Source of the DNA: an uncultured Coriobacteriaceae bacterium
Lineage (GTDB): Bacteria > Actinomycetota > Coriobacteriia > Coriobacteriales > QAMH01
Direction of reading: 5' to 3'
Length of the DNA: 6,547 bases
NCBI GenBank assembly: GCA_902783925.1
Contig: CACZSV010000228.1
Span: 1 to 6,547, forward strand
Within the stretch, counting starts at the first letter, position 1. Every line of letters starts with the position of its first letter. The translations under genes were made by a program, and so were the position numbers. The notes beneath the pieces were generated by a model. That model worked only from the letters and a program-made list of their open reading frames with translations. It was not told the DNA's origin and did not search any database. Shown here piece after piece: positions 6,296-6,547 of the stretch.

Positions 6296-6335
6296 GATCT
6301 ATCATTGGGCCAGTACGACCGAAAAGGAGCGCGCC

Positions 6336-6547
6336 ATGGCAAACCAGCCCAATTCAAAGCTGAAACTGCTCTTTCTACTGGAGATCCTTCAAGAGCGCAC
6401 AGACAATGAGCGCGGACTTTCTACCCAGGAAATCATAGAAGCGCTAGCGGAACGCGGTATCGATGCCGCCAGAAAGTCCGTGTATCGCGATATCGAGGTG
6501 TTGCGCGATGCGGGATTCGATATCGAGGTCCGTCGCGATCCATACAC
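6336..6547 (+). CDS. HTH transcriptional regulator, probably WYL family (partial)
   Basis: The first 70 residues are present; the rest runs off the right edge. They form an N-terminal winged-helix HTH of the HTH_11/DeoR-like kind: KLKLLFLLEILQE (8-20) as helix one, GLSTQEIIEALAE (27-39), then ARKSVYRDIEVLRDAGF (45-61), the recognition helix with the typical SVYRDIEVLRDAG signature followed by a wing. Proteins starting this way usually continue into a WYL domain that senses a ligand, often nucleic acid or nucleotide. WYL regulators frequently neighbour phage-defence and DNA-damage genes. The WYL domain itself is not in the window. AAGGAG (6324-6329) lies 6 bases before the ATG. It is divergent from the leftward block and so probably regulates it and itself; that is inference. 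Confidence 0.8.
   Translation, partial: MANQPNSKLKLLFLLEILQERTDNERGLSTQEIIEALAERGIDAARKSVYRDIEVLRDAGFDIEVRRDPY

Larger units (their letters stand above)
6221..6335. promoter_or_regulatory. Divergent intergenic control region
   Basis: 115 bases lie between the leftward block and the rightward regulator gene and must hold the regulator's promoter and probably the block's first promoter. The region is AT-richer in its middle (about 6257-6306) and contains the inverted repeats listed separately. I could not fix a convincing -35/-10 pair on either strand, so no exact promoter is called. Confidence 0.5.

Noticed and set aside
6011..6409. Forward-strand ORF running into the regulator gene
   Set aside because: It overlaps the regulator start out of frame, crosses the divergent spacer, and lacks protein-like features.

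Overview
The window is a gene-dense bacterial segment, about 95% coding. It holds one block of seven or eight genes transcribed leftward (minus strand) and one divergent gene at the right edge. Base composition is moderate: hand-counted sample lines run from about 45% to 65% GC. Shine-Dalgarno sites are clear, and the right-edge gene is an HTH/WYL-type regulator. Together these fit an Actinomycetota lineage such as Coriobacteriia, or a moderate-GC Bacillota. This placement is inference only, because no rRNA or other phylogenetic marker is present.

Layout in transcription order from right to left. A putative WYL-family regulator (6336 to the right edge, plus strand, partial) is divergent from the block across a 115-base spacer that carries two short perfect inverted repeats. 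The leftward block then runs: a 132-aa unknown protein with a GTG start (6220-5822); a 157-aa unknown (5784-5311); a second 157-aa unknown that appears distantly paralogous to the 132-aa one (5199-4726); a soluble FtsH-like protein with a AAA+ ATPase domain followed by an M41 zinc peptidase domain (4709-3414); an RtcB-family RNA ligase (3379-2174); a zinc-ribbon, single-pass membrane protein (2078-1455); a possible 49-aa small ORF (1404-1255); and a DUF262-family protein with a DGQQR motif (1239 to the left edge, partial). Gaps are 37, 111, 16, 34, 95, 50 and 15 bases. The 111-base gap contains a sigma70-like promoter candidate whose -35 overlaps a 15-base palindrome, so the block may have an internal, regulated transcription start.

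What is firm: the RtcB, AAA+/M41 and DUF262 identities, from complete catalytic motifs, and the HTH of the regulator. What is inferred: that the genes form one functional unit. A plausible reading is a stress or defence cassette. The WYL-type regulator would sense a signal and control two or three small adaptor-like proteins, an ATP-dependent cytosolic protease, and an RNA ligase that could reseal cleaved RNA. A DUF262 protein, a family common in nucleotide-dependent anti-phage restriction systems, lies downstream. I do not recognise this combination as a described system. No transposase, integrase, tRNA, rRNA, CRISPR array or convincing terminator was seen. No stretch over 300 bases lacks a gene.
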